Source of the DNA: Streptomyces sp. CB03234
GTDB lineage: Bacteria > Actinomycetota > Actinomycetes > Streptomycetales > Streptomycetaceae
Direction of reading: 5' to 3'
Assembly: GCF_001905885.1 (NCBI RefSeq)
Contig: NZ_LIYH01000004.1
Span: 1-64,000 of the forward strand
DNA: 64,000 bases
Part shown: positions 36,650 through 45,652 of the stretch, piece after piece
Layout: every line of letters begins with the position of its first letter
Position numbering within the stretch: position 1 is the stretch's first letter
Program-made: the position numbers and the translations under genes
The notes under the pieces: generated by a model
The model's input: only the letters and a program-made list of their open reading frames with translations
Told to the model about the DNA's origin: nothing
Database searches by the model: none

Positions 36650-37336
36650 GTGACCGACACCGACATGCTGCCCGAGTCCTGGCGCGGCGTCCTCGGCGAC
36701 GAGCTGCAGAAGCCGTACTTCAAGCTGCTCACCGAGTTCGTCGAGGAGGAGCGGGCCAAGGGGCCGGTCTACCCGCCGCGCGAGGAGGTGTTCGCCGCCC
36801 TCGACGCCACTCCGTACGACAAGGTCAAGGTCCTCGTCCTCGGCCAGGACCCGTACCACGGGGAGGGGCAGGGGCACGGCCTGTGCTTCTCCGTGCGGCC
36901 GGGCGTCAGGACCCCGCCCTCGCTGCGCAACATCTACAAGGAGATGCAGGAGGAGCTCGGGCACCCCGTGCCGGACAACGGCTATCTGATGCCGTGGGCC
37001 CAGCAGGGTGTCCTGCTCCTCAACGCGGTGCTGACGGTCCGGGCCGGTGAGCCGAACTCGCACAAGGGCAAGGGCTGGGAGAAGTTCACCGACGCGGTGA
37101 TCAGCGCGGTGGCCTCGCGGCCCGACCCGGCCGTGTTCGTGCTGTGGGGCAACTACGCGCAGAAGAAGCTGCCGCTGATCGACGAGACGCGCCATGTGGT
37201 GGTCAAGGGCGCGCACCCCTCGCCGCTCTCGGCGAAGAAGTTCTTCGGCTCCCGCCCCTTCACGCAGATCGACAAGGCCGTCGCCGACCAGGGGCACGCG
37301 CCCATCGACTGGCGCATCCCGAACCTCGGCGGCTGA
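36650..37336 (+). CDS. ung: Uracil-DNA glycosylase
   Basis: This 228-residue family-1 enzyme removes uracil from DNA; motifs GQDPYHG and HPSPLSA are complete. The GTG start has GGAGG 8 nt upstream. A 6-bp dyad GTGATC...GATCAC (36611-36631) lies before the ribosome site; its role is not known. Confidence 0.95.
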   Translation: MTDTDMLPESWRGVLGDELQKPYFKLLTEFVEEERAKGPVYPPREEVFAALDATPYDKVKVLVLGQDPYHGEGQGHGLCFSVRPGVRTPPSLRNIYKEMQEELGHPVPDNGYLMPWAQQGVLLLNAVLTVRAGEPNSHKGKGWEKFTDAVISAVASRPDPAVFVLWGNYAQKKLPLIDETRHVVVKGAHPSPLSAKKFFGSRPFTQIDKAVADQGHAPIDWRIPNLGG

Positions 37337-37493
37337 CGGCGGGGCGGACGGAGGGGGCTGACAGCGGGTGACCGGCGCCCGAGCCTGAGCGGGAAAGCCG
37401 GTGACTGCGGCTAGCGTCGGAACACCGGCCCGGGGCCTTTGCCGGTCCTGGGCCGGAACGCCGGGACGCCGACGGACGAGTGGAGGCCGCACA

Positions 37494-37958
37494 GTGCGCG
37501 AGCAGCAGCAGGGCGCGTCGGACGCGTCGGAGGACGCCGTCCTGACCAGGATCGGGCAGACGATGATGCTGCTCCACGGAGGCGACCGGGAGGAGGCGCG
37601 CAACCGCTTCGGAGAGCTGTGGCAGCAGCTCGGAGCGGACGGCGACCCGCTCCACCGCTGCACGCTCGCGCACTGCATGGCCGACGCCCAGGACGATCCC
37701 TACGACGAGCTGGCCTGGGACCTGCGGGCGCTGACCGCCGCCGAAGGGGTGGACGGCCGCCCCCTGGCGCTGCGCGCGCTGTACCCGTCGCTGCACATCA
37801 ACCTCGCCGCCGACTACGTCAAGCTGCGGCGCCCGGACGCCGCGCGGATCCACCTCGCCCGCGCCCGCGCCGCGTCGGACGCACTGACCGACGACGGGTA
37901 CGGAAACGGCGTCCGCGCGGCCATCGCCCGCCTGGCCGAGCGCCTCGCCACGGAGTGA
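37494..37958 (+). CDS. Conserved hypothetical protein, TPR-like helices
   Basis: This 154-residue helical protein has repeats of the tetratricopeptide style (EEARNRFGELWQQL and LHINLAADYVKLRRPDAARIHLARARAA). I do not assign a family. GTG 37494 has GGAG 9 nt upstream. It ends just before a minisatellite-rich gap. Confidence 0.72.
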   Translation: MREQQQGASDASEDAVLTRIGQTMMLLHGGDREEARNRFGELWQQLGADGDPLHRCTLAHCMADAQDDPYDELAWDLRALTAAEGVDGRPLALRALYPSLHINLAADYVKLRRPDAARIHLARARAASDALTDDGYGNGVRAAIARLAERLATE

Positions 37959-38060
37959 CAGCCCCGGCCCGGCGCACGGGCCGAGCGGGGCGGCCCGGTC
38001 GGTGACCGACCGGGAGCGGCGCCACGTGGTGACGGGATGGCCCGTGCGCGGTCGGGGCCG

Positions 38061-38150
38061 GGTGGCTCCGCCCCCGCGCGGGGGCCGGGCCGGGTTCGGG
38101 CGGCGGGTGGCTCCGCCCCCGCGCGGGGGCCGGGCCGGGTTCGGGCGGCG
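38061..38150. repeat. 45-bp tandem duplication
   Basis: Two exact 45-bp copies (38061-38105 and 38106-38150) lie end to end. The unit is GC-rich and contains a CCGGGCCGGG core. They fall in the 407-bp gene-free gap 37959-38365. Confidence 0.9.
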
Positions 38151-38178
38151 GGTCGAGGCCGGGCCGGGTGGCCCGGCA

Positions 38179-38253
38179 GGCGACGGGCAGGCAGACGACG
38201 GGCAGGCAGACGACGGGCAGGCACGCGGCGGGCAGGCACGCGGCGGGCCGGCA
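38179..38253. repeat. 15-bp minisatellite, five copies
   Basis: Five 15-bp units of the type GACGACGGGCAGGCA run from 38179 to 38253; the last two differ at the start of the unit. They lie in the gap between two convergent genes. Because the length is a multiple of three, reading frames stay open, but no gene there has a convincing start. Confidence 0.85.
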
Positions 38254-38365
38254 GGCGGCGCCGGTACGGCCTCCAGACGAAGGGCCAGTAGCCCGTGTGG
38301 CCCGCCCGGACGACGGGCCGGTAGGCGGCGCCCGTGTGGTGGCGGGCCGGTCCGGTCGGTTCGGG

Positions 38366-38851
38366 TCAGTGGCCGTAGGCCTCCCGGCAGAGCTGGGCCT
38401 GGCGGCTGTCGGGGTCCCAGCCGCCGTGGCTACGGCCGAGGGCGCAGACGTCCGGAACGGTGGCGGGGACGGAAGGGAGGTCCGTGGGCTGGACGCGGGG
38501 CAGCTGCTCGCGGAGCCGCTCCGGTGCGGCCGGGATCCGGGCAGGCAGGTCGGCGCCCGGCGTGCCGGGTGGCGCGGTGGGCAGTGCAGCGGCCGGTGCG
38601 CGGCTGGGCTCGCCCGGGGGCGGCGAGGGGGCGGGAGGCGCCGCGGGCGCCGAAGGTGGCGGCAGGGCGGCTTCCAGGGCCTCCCGCGCGGGGCCCTCCA
38701 GGATCTGCGGCGCGACGTCCTGGTTGGCGAGGCGGCTCGCCTCTGGTGCGGCCGGTGCGGGAGAGGGGCCGGAATCCACCGACACGCAGCCGGAGACGGC
38801 CGCAACGGCCACGGTCGCCAGGACCTTCGCTGTGATTCTCGTTCGTTGCAC
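38366..38851 (-). CDS. Putative proline-rich lipoprotein
   Basis: This 161-residue protein starts MQRTRITAKVLATVAVAAVS with a lipobox-like VSGC. A Pro/Ala/Ser-rich, probably disordered stretch follows, ending with two cysteines in a short conserved tail (PDVCALGRSHGGWDPDSRQ). The GTG start has no clear ribosome site; leaderless translation is possible. Function unknown. Confidence 0.7.
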   Translation of the reverse strand: MQRTRITAKVLATVAVAAVSGCVSVDSGPSPAPAAPEASRLANQDVAPQILEGPAREALEAALPPPSAPAAPPAPSPPPGEPSRAPAAALPTAPPGTPGADLPARIPAAPERLREQLPRVQPTDLPSVPATVPDVCALGRSHGGWDPDSRQAQLCREAYGH

Positions 38852-38939
38852 GCCGTAACTGTGGTCGGTGACCGGCCCCTTGGGGATTGCCAACCGCAGT
38901 TATTGGCCCACACGGGTGATGGGTGTGACCGGCTGATGA

Positions 38940-39557
38940 TCAGTCTTCGGCGGCGAGGTGACCGCCGAGCATCCCGCTGAGCAACTCGCCGAATCCGGCG
39001 CGCAGTTCCTCCCTGCTCGGTACGGCCGAGTGGTACGACCCCACCGCGCAGGAGAACATCAGCCCCTCGCACCAGGCCACGAACGACAGGGTGTGGCGCT
39101 CCGGCTGCGCCGAACCGGCCGCTCTCATCAGCGCGGTCAGCGGCTCCCGGAACCGCCGGCCGGTGTCGTCGTAGAAGGCGCGCAGCTCGGGGCGCCGGGT
39201 GGCCTCCAGCCCCAGTTCGTAGCGCGCGACGAGCAGGTCGCGGTGGCCGGTCAGATAGCGGTGCAGCGCCAGGGAGAGGGCGTCGAGCAGCCCGTCGAGG
39301 CCGTCGCCAGGCGCGGGCATCTCCGCCACGGACAGCACCTGTGCCTCACGGTCGGCGAGCCGCCGTACCGCCGCCTCCAGCAGGGCCTGCCGGGTGCGGG
39401 CGTAGTTGGACGTCGAGCCCTGGGGGAGCCCGGCCGCCTCGTCCACCGCGCGGTGGGTCAGTCCGCGCATGCCCCGCTCGACGAGCAGGGTCAGGGCGGC
39501 GTCGGCGATCAGGTCGGCGCGTGCGGTGCCGGCGCGTGCGGTGGAGCGTGCGGTCAT
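38940..39557 (-). CDS. TetR/AcrR family transcriptional regulator
   Basis: This 205-residue protein has an N-terminal TetR helix-turn-helix (ADAALTLLVERGMRGLTHRAV, then GSTSNYARTRQALLEAAV) and a ligand-binding C-terminal domain. It is divergent from a FAD monooxygenase, which it probably represses. TAGGTT on the minus strand ends 6 nt before the ATG, so it is leaderless. Confidence 0.9.
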   Translation of the reverse strand: MTARSTARAGTARADLIADAALTLLVERGMRGLTHRAVDEAAGLPQGSTSNYARTRQALLEAAVRRLADREAQVLSVAEMPAPGDGLDGLLDALSLALHRYLTGHRDLLVARYELGLEATRRPELRAFYDDTGRRFREPLTALMRAAGSAQPERHTLSFVAWCEGLMFSCAVGSYHSAVPSREELRAGFGELLSGMLGGHLAAED

Positions 39558-39576
39558 ACGGACAACCTACCGGCCG

Positions 39577-39620
39577 CACTACATCCGTAGTACGGTGAAG
39601 AGGTCACTACAGGTGTAGTG
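39577..39620. promoter_or_regulatory. Two TetR operator sites between divergent genes
   Basis: Site one is the imperfect dyad CACTACATCCGTAGTA (39577-39592); site two the perfect palindrome CACTACAGGTGTAGTG (39605-39620). They are 28 bp apart. Site two lies about 20 bp before the monooxygenase ATG and would block it. Confidence 0.75.
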
Positions 39621-39639
39621 TCAGCTTCCTGGAGGAGCC

Positions 39640-40869
39640 ATGGACAACCGAACCGCCGCGCCCCCGGCCGTCGTCATCGGCAGCGGCATCGGCGGCCTGA
39701 CCGCCGCCGTCGCCCTGCACCAGCGCGGCTGGCGCGTCACCGTCCTGGAGCGCGCGCCCTCGCTCCAGCCCGTCGGCGCCGGCATCGGCCTCGCCCCCAA
39801 CTCGCTGCGCGCCCTGGACGTCATCGGTCTCGGCGACGAGATCCGGGCTCTCGCGGCCTGGCAGGGCGACGGCGGCATGCGCACCCCTAGCGGCCGCTGG
39901 CTCGCCCGTACGAACGCGCGGGCCGCCGCCGACCGGTTCGGCGACCCGCTCGTCCTGGTCCACCGCGCCACGCTCATCGACACCCTCGCCACCCGGCTGC
40001 CGGACGGCGCCATCCGCACCGGCACGCCCGCCGCGCTGACCGACCCGGGGTCCCCCACCGCAGGCCGCCCAGGAGTCGTCACCACCCCCGACGGCGACAT
40101 CGAGGCCGGCCTCGTCATCGGAGCCGACGGCATCAACTCCGCCGTCCGCCCCGCCCTGTTCCCCGCCCACCCCGAGCCCGCGTACGCCGGACTCACCACC
40201 TGGCGCGTCGTCACCCCGGCGCCCGAACGCCCCTTCCACCCGCACGAGACCTGGGGCCGCGGCGCCCTGTGGGGTACCCAGCCGCTCAAGGACGGCCGCG
40301 TCTACGCCTACGCGGCCGCCGCCGCCCCCGCCGGGGCCAAGGCACCCGACGACGAACGCGCCGAGCTGCTGCGCCGGTTCGGGACCTGGCACGACCCCAT
40401 CCCCGCGATCATCGCCGCCGTCGCCCCCGACCAGGTCCTCCGCCACGACGTCCGCCACCTCACCACCCCGCTGCCCGCCCTCCACCGCGGCCGGACCGCC
40501 CTCCTGGGCGACGCCGCCCACCCCATGGCACCCACCCTCGGGCAAGGCGGGAACCAGGCCATCGAGGACGGCATCGTCCTCGCCCACCACCTACCGCCCC
40601 ACGACGACATCGGCGCCGGCCTCGCCGCGTACTCCGCCGCCCGCCTCCCGCGCACCACCGGCATCGTCCGCACGTCCGCGCGCGTCGCCCGGCTGCTCAC
40701 CCTCACCAGCGCCCCGGCCGTCGCCCTCCGCGAGACCCTGATGAGCCTCGCCCGCTTCGGCCCCGGCCTCGCGCTGCGCACCTTCGACGGGATCGCCGAC
40801 TGGCGGCCGCCCCAGCACACGTATTCTGACCGGGCACAGGGGCGCGAGGACAGGCGCGCACGGCGATAG
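39640..40869 (+). CDS. FAD-dependent monooxygenase
   Basis: This 409-residue PHBH-fold protein has the FAD dinucleotide motif GSGIGGL, the NAD(P)H/FAD segment GADGIN and GDAAHPMAPTLGQGGNQAIED. It could hydroxylate an aromatic or polyketide; the substrate is unknown. GGAGGA precedes the ATG. Controlled probably by the divergent TetR. Confidence 0.92.
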   Translation: MDNRTAAPPAVVIGSGIGGLTAAVALHQRGWRVTVLERAPSLQPVGAGIGLAPNSLRALDVIGLGDEIRALAAWQGDGGMRTPSGRWLARTNARAAADRFGDPLVLVHRATLIDTLATRLPDGAIRTGTPAALTDPGSPTAGRPGVVTTPDGDIEAGLVIGADGINSAVRPALFPAHPEPAYAGLTTWRVVTPAPERPFHPHETWGRGALWGTQPLKDGRVYAYAAAAAPAGAKAPDDERAELLRRFGTWHDPIPAIIAAVAPDQVLRHDVRHLTTPLPALHRGRTALLGDAAHPMAPTLGQGGNQAIEDGIVLAHHLPPHDDIGAGLAAYSAARLPRTTGIVRTSARVARLLTLTSAPAVALRETLMSLARFGPGLALRTFDGIADWRPPQHTYSDRAQGREDRRARR

Positions 40870-40879
40870 GGAGAGCGTT

Positions 40880-41788
40880 GTGAAGATCGGCTGCATCGGG
40901 CTCGGCGACATCGCGCAGAAGGCGTACCTGCCGGTGCTCACCACCGTCCCGGGCGCCGAACTGCACCTGCAGACGCGCACCCCGGCGACCCTGACCCGGG
41001 TCGCCGAGACCTACCACGTGCCCGCCGAGCGGTGCCACACCGACCTGGACGCGCTGCTCGCCGCCGGGCTCGACGCCGCGTTCGTGCACGCCCCGACGCC
41101 CGTGCACGCCGAGATCGTCACCCGGCTGCTGGAGGCGGGCGTCGCGACGTACGTCGACAAGCCCCTGGCGTACGAACTCGACGACTCCCGCCGCCTGGTG
41201 GAGCTCGCCGAGCAGCGCGGCGTGAGCCTCGCCGTCGGCTTCAACCGCCGCCTGGCGCCCGGCTACGCCCAGTGCCAGGACCACCCGCGCGAGCTGATCC
41301 TGATGCAGAAGAACCGGGTCGGCCTGCCCGAGGACCCGCGCACCCTGGTCCTCGACGACTTCATCCACGTCGTCGACACCCTGCGCTTCCTGCTGCCCGG
41401 CCAGGTCGAGCACACCGACGTACGCGCCCGGATCCGCGACGGACTCCTGCACCACGTCGTGCTCCAGCTGTCCGGCGACGGTTTCACCGCCATCGGCATG
41501 ATGAACCGGATGAACGGCTCCACGGAGGAGATCCTCGAGGTGTCCGGGCAGGACACCAAGCGCCAGGTCCTCAACCTCGCCGACGTCATCGACCACAAGG
41601 GCCAGCCCACCGTCCGGCGGCGCGGCGACTGGGTGCCGGTCGCCCGGCAGCGCGGTATCGAACAGACCGTGCACGCCTTCCTCGACGCCGTACGCGCCGG
41701 CAGGACGCTCAGCGCCCGGGACGCACTCGCGACCCACGAGCTGTGCGAGCGGGTGGTACGGGAGTGCCTGGAGCAGGCCGCCGCCTGA
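40880..41788 (+). CDS. Gfo/Idh/MocA family oxidoreductase
   Basis: This 302-residue NAD(P)-dependent sugar-type dehydrogenase has the Rossmann start CIGLGDIAQKAYLPVL and the EKP-like segment YVDKPLAYEL. The GTG start has GGGAGAG upstream and lies 10 bp after the monooxygenase stop. Its 3' end overlaps lnt by 80 nt on the other strand. Confidence 0.9.
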   Translation: MKIGCIGLGDIAQKAYLPVLTTVPGAELHLQTRTPATLTRVAETYHVPAERCHTDLDALLAAGLDAAFVHAPTPVHAEIVTRLLEAGVATYVDKPLAYELDDSRRLVELAEQRGVSLAVGFNRRLAPGYAQCQDHPRELILMQKNRVGLPEDPRTLVLDDFIHVVDTLRFLLPGQVEHTDVRARIRDGLLHHVVLQLSGDGFTAIGMMNRMNGSTEEILEVSGQDTKRQVLNLADVIDHKGQPTVRRRGDWVPVARQRGIEQTVHAFLDAVRAGRTLSARDALATHELCERVVRECLEQAAA

Positions 41789-43370
41789 CCGCCCGTACCC
41801 CCTCGGCGGCGCACAGCGCGGCCAGGACGGCCAGGGCCCCGTACACCGGCCAGTCACCGAGCCGTACGTACGGAGTCGTCGCGCCGGACAGCGGAACGCC
41901 GTACACGGCGGCCGCACTCGCCTCCGTACCCAGCGGGGAACCGATGAGGCGGCCGTCCGGCCCGTACACCGCGCTCACGCCGGTCAGCGTCGCGTGCACC
42001 ACCGGCCGCCCCGTCTCGGCCGCCCGCAGCGCCGCCAGCGACGCGTGCTGCCCGGGCGCCCAGCTGTCCTGGAACGTCGACGTCGCCGACTGCGCCACCA
42101 GCACCTGCGCCCCGTCGCGGGCCAGGTGCCGGCTCATGTCGGGGAACGCCGACTCGAAGCAGACCAGCGGGCCCAGCCGCAGCCCCCGCTCCCCGACGGT
42201 CATCACCACCGGCCGCTCGCCCCGCCTGCGGTCCTCGGTCGCCGCCTTGCCGACCGAGGTGGCCCAGCCCAGCACCGACCGGAACGGGACGTACTCGCCG
42301 AACGGCACCAGCCGCATCTTGTCGTAACGGTCACCGGTCGTGCCCTCGGGGCCCACCAGGACGCTGCTCTTGTAGATGCCCGGCCGGTCGGAGCGGCGCG
42401 CGTCCACATTGACCAGTACCTCGGCGCCGACCTCACGGGAGAGCTTCGCCAGCCGGTCCGTGTACTCCGGCCGTGCCGTCAGGTCCGCCCCGACGCTGCT
42501 CTCGCCCCACACCACCAGGTCCACGTCACCCCGGCCCGCCAGCTCCCGCGTGAGCTCCTCGCCCCGCGCGAACCGCCGCTCCGCCCCGCCCACCCCGTTG
42601 ATGACCCCGGGCTGTACGACGGCGACCCGGACCACCTGCCCGGTCGGCTCCGGGGCCGGGACCGACCATGCCACCGCCCCCATGGCGAGCGCGCACACCG
42701 CGAGGCCGGCGACAGCCGTCGTACGCACGGTGCGGACCGACACCAGCAGGGTCACCGCCGTGTTGACCGCCACCACGAGCAGCGTCACCAGCCACACACC
42801 GCCCAGCGACGCCACCCGCAGCGCGGGCGGCACCTGCCACTGGCTGGCCCCCAGCAGGCCCCACGGGCCGCCCAACCCCTCCCAGGACCTGACCAGTTCG
42901 ACCAGCAGCCAGCCCGACGGCACGACGGCGAGCGCGGCCGCTCCACGCGCGCGTGACGGTGCCCCGGCCAGCATCAGCCGTACCAGCGGGCCCCACGGCG
43001 CCCACAACAGCCCGAGCAGCGCCGCCAGGAGCAGGATGAACACATGCAGGCTCGGCATCAGCCAGTGATGGACGGCCAGCATGAAGCCGATGCCGCCCAG
43101 CCAGCCGTCCAGGGCCGCGCGGCGCCCGGTGGGGGCCGTACGGATCAGCAGCATCCACGGCACCAGCGCGGCGTACGCCCACCACCACAGGGACGGCGCC
43201 GGAAACGCGAGCGCGGGCAGCGCCCCGGCGGCCACCGCGGCCGCGCCCCGCCACCACGGGGAGGTCAGCGGCCGCCCCGTGCCGCCCCGCCGGCCGACCG
43301 GAATCCGCATACCGCGCCTCCTCGCCACACTGGGGCCTTCGGACGTCTCCAGTGTGCGGGAGCCGGTCAT
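41709..43370 (-). CDS. lnt: Apolipoprotein N-acyltransferase
   Basis: This 553-residue membrane protein has an N-terminal set of six or seven helices and a nitrilase domain with the Glu-Lys-Cys triad in VVWGESSVG, YDKMRLVPFGEYVPF and LVCFESAFPD. It adds the third acyl chain to lipoproteins. Its ATG overlaps the stop of the upstream NTF2-like gene (ATGA), suggesting coupling. It overlaps the Gfo/Idh gene tail to tail. Confidence 0.92.
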   Translation of the reverse strand: MTGSRTLETSEGPSVARRRGMRIPVGRRGGTGRPLTSPWWRGAAAVAAGALPALAFPAPSLWWWAYAALVPWMLLIRTAPTGRRAALDGWLGGIGFMLAVHHWLMPSLHVFILLLAALLGLLWAPWGPLVRLMLAGAPSRARGAAALAVVPSGWLLVELVRSWEGLGGPWGLLGASQWQVPPALRVASLGGVWLVTLLVVAVNTAVTLLVSVRTVRTTAVAGLAVCALAMGAVAWSVPAPEPTGQVVRVAVVQPGVINGVGGAERRFARGEELTRELAGRGDVDLVVWGESSVGADLTARPEYTDRLAKLSREVGAEVLVNVDARRSDRPGIYKSSVLVGPEGTTGDRYDKMRLVPFGEYVPFRSVLGWATSVGKAATEDRRRGERPVVMTVGERGLRLGPLVCFESAFPDMSRHLARDGAQVLVAQSATSTFQDSWAPGQHASLAALRAAETGRPVVHATLTGVSAVYGPDGRLIGSPLGTEASAAAVYGVPLSGATTPYVRLGDWPVYGALAVLAALCAAEGVRAVRRRPAPGTPVPPARTARGSRVRPGR

Positions 43371-43825
43371 TCCGCCGACAGTACGCCCGTAGCGCGTCGC
43401 CACTTCTCGTGCACCACCACCGTGCGCAGCCGCCAGCCGCCGTCCGTGCGCGACATCGTGAACGTGTACCGGCCGCCCGAGACGAAGTCGTCGCCCGCCT
43501 CCGTACGCATCGGGTTCAGGTAGTCGGCCAGCGCCTCGGCGCTGTCGCCCGGGTAGCCGCCGAGGTCCTCGATGGTCACGCGCCGGTTGACGATGAAGTG
43601 CTGGCGTACGGGGAACAGCCGCATCGTCTCCGCTAGCCAGTCCGCGACCTCGCCCGCCCGGCCGGCGACACCGCCGGCGGCCCGGTAGTCGGCGTGCCCG
43701 TCCGCCGTGAACAGCCCCTGGTAGGCGGTCCAGTCCGCGTCGTCCACCGCCACCGCGTACCGGGTGAGCAGTTCGTCGATGGCCAGCCGGTCCATCACGG
43801 TCGCGAGGTCCACGCGCTGTGTCAT
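43367..43825 (-). CDS. SnoaL/NTF2-like protein
   Basis: This 152-residue protein has the conical SnoaL-like fold (IDELLTRYAVAVDDADWTAYQGLF, then WRLRTVVVHEKWRR). Members bind small hydrophobic molecules or act as cyclases. Its stop overlaps the lnt start. GACACT lies 6 nt before the ATG. Function not assigned. Confidence 0.88.
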   Translation of the reverse strand: MTQRVDLATVMDRLAIDELLTRYAVAVDDADWTAYQGLFTADGHADYRAAGGVAGRAGEVADWLAETMRLFPVRQHFIVNRRVTIEDLGGYPGDSAEALADYLNPMRTEAGDDFVSGGRYTFTMSRTDGGWRLRTVVVHEKWRRATGVLSAE

Positions 43826-43904
43826 CGCTTCAGTGTCGGGCAGCGGGGCCCACGGGCCAAGAGCCCTGCACGCCTGTCCCTGACGCGTCCTTCGCGCCAC
43901 GCCC

Positions 43905-44120
43905 TCACGCCGCTTCCCAGTGGTGCGCCCGCCCGCCCCGCCACTCCACGAGGTGCGGGTCGTCCAGTGAGATGTCGGCCTCGTCCAGCCCCGCGCGCCG
44001 CAGGAACTCGATGAGGTCCGCGTCGTTGTGGGCGAGCCCGACGATCTGCCCGCGTATGGTCACGCGCCGCCCGCCGCCGGGGGAGGGGCGGTGCACGACG
44101 ATGGGTGCCTGCCAGGCCAT
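43905..44120 (-). CDS. Small conserved hypothetical protein
   Basis: This 71-residue protein has the core RRVTIRGQIVGLAHNDADLIEFLRRAGLDEADISLDD and ends HHWEAA. It is soluble and acidic. CACCCT lies 6 nt before the ATG, so it may be leaderless. I recall Streptomyces homologues but no function. Confidence 0.78.
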   Translation of the reverse strand: MAWQAPIVVHRPSPGGGRRVTIRGQIVGLAHNDADLIEFLRRAGLDEADISLDDPHLVEWRGGRAHHWEAA

Positions 44121-44178
44121 GGGACCAGGGTGCGCCGCGCGGCGCGTGATCGCAGCCGGGGCGGCGCGTCCGGGACAG

Positions 44179-44218
44179 CCGTTCACACGGGGTGTGAACG
44201 GAATGCGTGCATATATGC
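44179..44218. promoter_or_regulatory. Long perfect dyad and AT-rich palindrome
   Basis: CCGTTCACAC (44179-44188) and GTGTGAACGG (44192-44201) are perfect 10-bp arms with a GGG centre. Beside it is GCATATATGC (44209-44218). Both are unusual in this GC-rich region and lie upstream of the 71-residue gene (minus) and of a possible short plus-strand ORF. Confidence 0.6.
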
Positions 44219-44264
44219 GCCGCGCGCCCTCGCGCCGGGCCGCGTCGCGCGGGAGGCTCCATAC

Positions 44265-44486
44265 GTGTCCGGGTCGAAGGACCCTGGCATCGGGCCGCCG
44301 GTCACCCCCCCTGCCGGCGGCCCCCGCCCGTGCCCGCCCGGGGAGCCGCCCGTGCCGGGGGAGCCCACGCGGTACGAGAACGGCCGCGGCGGCGCGGACC
44401 GATCAGGCGGCGAGCTGCTCCTCGCCCTGTTGCGCGGCAGCCCACCGAACGACCAACGCCTGGTAGATCCGCTGCTCGTCGGGTGA
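44265..44486 (+). CDS. Doubtful small ORF, proline-rich
   Basis: A GTG with GGGAGG 8 nt upstream opens 73 codons with mostly G/C third positions. The product is Pro/Gly-rich with no recognised motif, and the 3' third is antisense to the 58-residue gene on the other strand. The ribosome site and the dyads upstream are its only support. Confidence 0.2.
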   Translation: MSGSKDPGIGPPVTPPAGGPRPCPPGEPPVPGEPTRYENGRGGADRSGGELLLALLRGSPPNDQRLVDPLLVG

Positions 44487-44579
44487 CAGCTGCCCTCCGG
44501 ACCGCACCCACAGCTCACGGATCGCCGCGTTGAGCGCATCGGCGTCCGGTGTGGGCAGCTGGGCAGGGGACTGGGTCAT
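44403..44579 (-). CDS. Small conserved hypothetical protein (58 residues)
   Basis: This short gene encodes MTQSPAQLPTPDADALNAAI, then RELWVRSGGQLSPDEQRIYQ and a Gln/Ala-rich end. It is helical and soluble. The full frame has consistent G/C third positions, and the ATG lies at 44579. It stands between UppP and the 71-residue gene, on the same strand. Function unknown. Confidence 0.72.
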   Translation of the reverse strand: MTQSPAQLPTPDADALNAAIRELWVRSGGQLSPDEQRIYQALVVRWAAAQQGEEQLAA

Positions 44580-44673
44580 GGCATCCAGCGTAGGCCGTGG
44601 GTCCGGCCATCCCGCCGGCTTTCGGACGTGCGATCCGCCACCATGCCGGACGGGGTGGCCCGGGACGCGCCGG

Positions 44674-45549
44674 TCAGCCGCCCGATTCGCCCGCGTGAGG
44701 GCTGAGGACGCCCATCCCCACCAGGGCGAACAGGACGATGCCGAGCAGGATCCGGTAGATCACGAACGGCATGAAGCTCTTGGTCGTGATGAATTTCATG
44801 AACCAGGCGATCACGGCGTAGCCCACGCCGAACGCGATGACCGTGGCGAAGATCGTCGGGCCCCATGACACATGGCCGCCGTCCGTCGCGTCCTTGAGCT
44901 CGAAGAGGCCGGACGCCAGCACGGCGGGGATGGCGAGCAGGAAGGAGTAGCGGGCCGCGGCCTCGCGGGTGTAGCTCATCAGCAGGCCGCCGCTGATCGT
45001 CGCTCCCGATCGTGACACGCCCGGGATCAGCGCCATCGCCTGGCACATGCCGAAGATCAGGCCGTCCCTGACGCCCAGGTCCTTCAGCGTCTTGCGCTCC
45101 GGCGCGGCGCGGTGGCGCCCGCCCTCCTCGACGCGGGCCGCCAGCCGGTCGGCGATGCCCAGGACGATGCCCATCACGATCAGGGTCGTCGCGATCAGCC
45201 GCAGATCGCGGAACGGGCCCTCGATGTGGTCCTTGAGGGTGACGCCCAGCACACCGATCGGAATGGAGCCGACGATGACGAGCCACCCCATCTGCGCGTC
45301 GTGGTCGCCGCGCATCGCCTTGTTCGTCAGCGAGCGGAACCAGGCGGAGACGATCCGCGAGATGTCCTTGCGGAAGTAGATGAGTACGGCCGTCTCCGTA
45401 CCGATCTGGGTGATCGCCGTGAAGGCCGCGCCCGGGTCGTGCCAGCCCGCGAAGGCCGCGGTGAGGCGCAGGTGTGCGCTGGACGAAATGGGGAGGAACT
45501 CCGTCAGCCCCTGGACGAGTCCGAGGATGAGCGATTCGAACCAATTCAT
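44674..45549 (-). CDS. uppP: Undecaprenyl-diphosphate phosphatase
   Basis: This 291-residue membrane enzyme recycles the cell-wall lipid carrier. Both conserved regions are present: LTEFLPISSSAHL and PGVSRSGATI. It gives basal bacitracin resistance in other bacteria. No ribosome site is clear before the ATG at 45549. Confidence 0.95.
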   Translation of the reverse strand: MNWFESLILGLVQGLTEFLPISSSAHLRLTAAFAGWHDPGAAFTAITQIGTETAVLIYFRKDISRIVSAWFRSLTNKAMRGDHDAQMGWLVIVGSIPIGVLGVTLKDHIEGPFRDLRLIATTLIVMGIVLGIADRLAARVEEGGRHRAAPERKTLKDLGVRDGLIFGMCQAMALIPGVSRSGATISGGLLMSYTREAAARYSFLLAIPAVLASGLFELKDATDGGHVSWGPTIFATVIAFGVGYAVIAWFMKFITTKSFMPFVIYRILLGIVLFALVGMGVLSPHAGESGG

Positions 45550-45652
45550 GGGGCTAGGGCCGTCCCGAATGTGCTCGTGCGGTCAAGGAAGGGGCCGTTG
45601 ATCGACGGCCGGTCGGTGCGCAGCGTACAGCCCTTAGATGAATGAACCCGTC

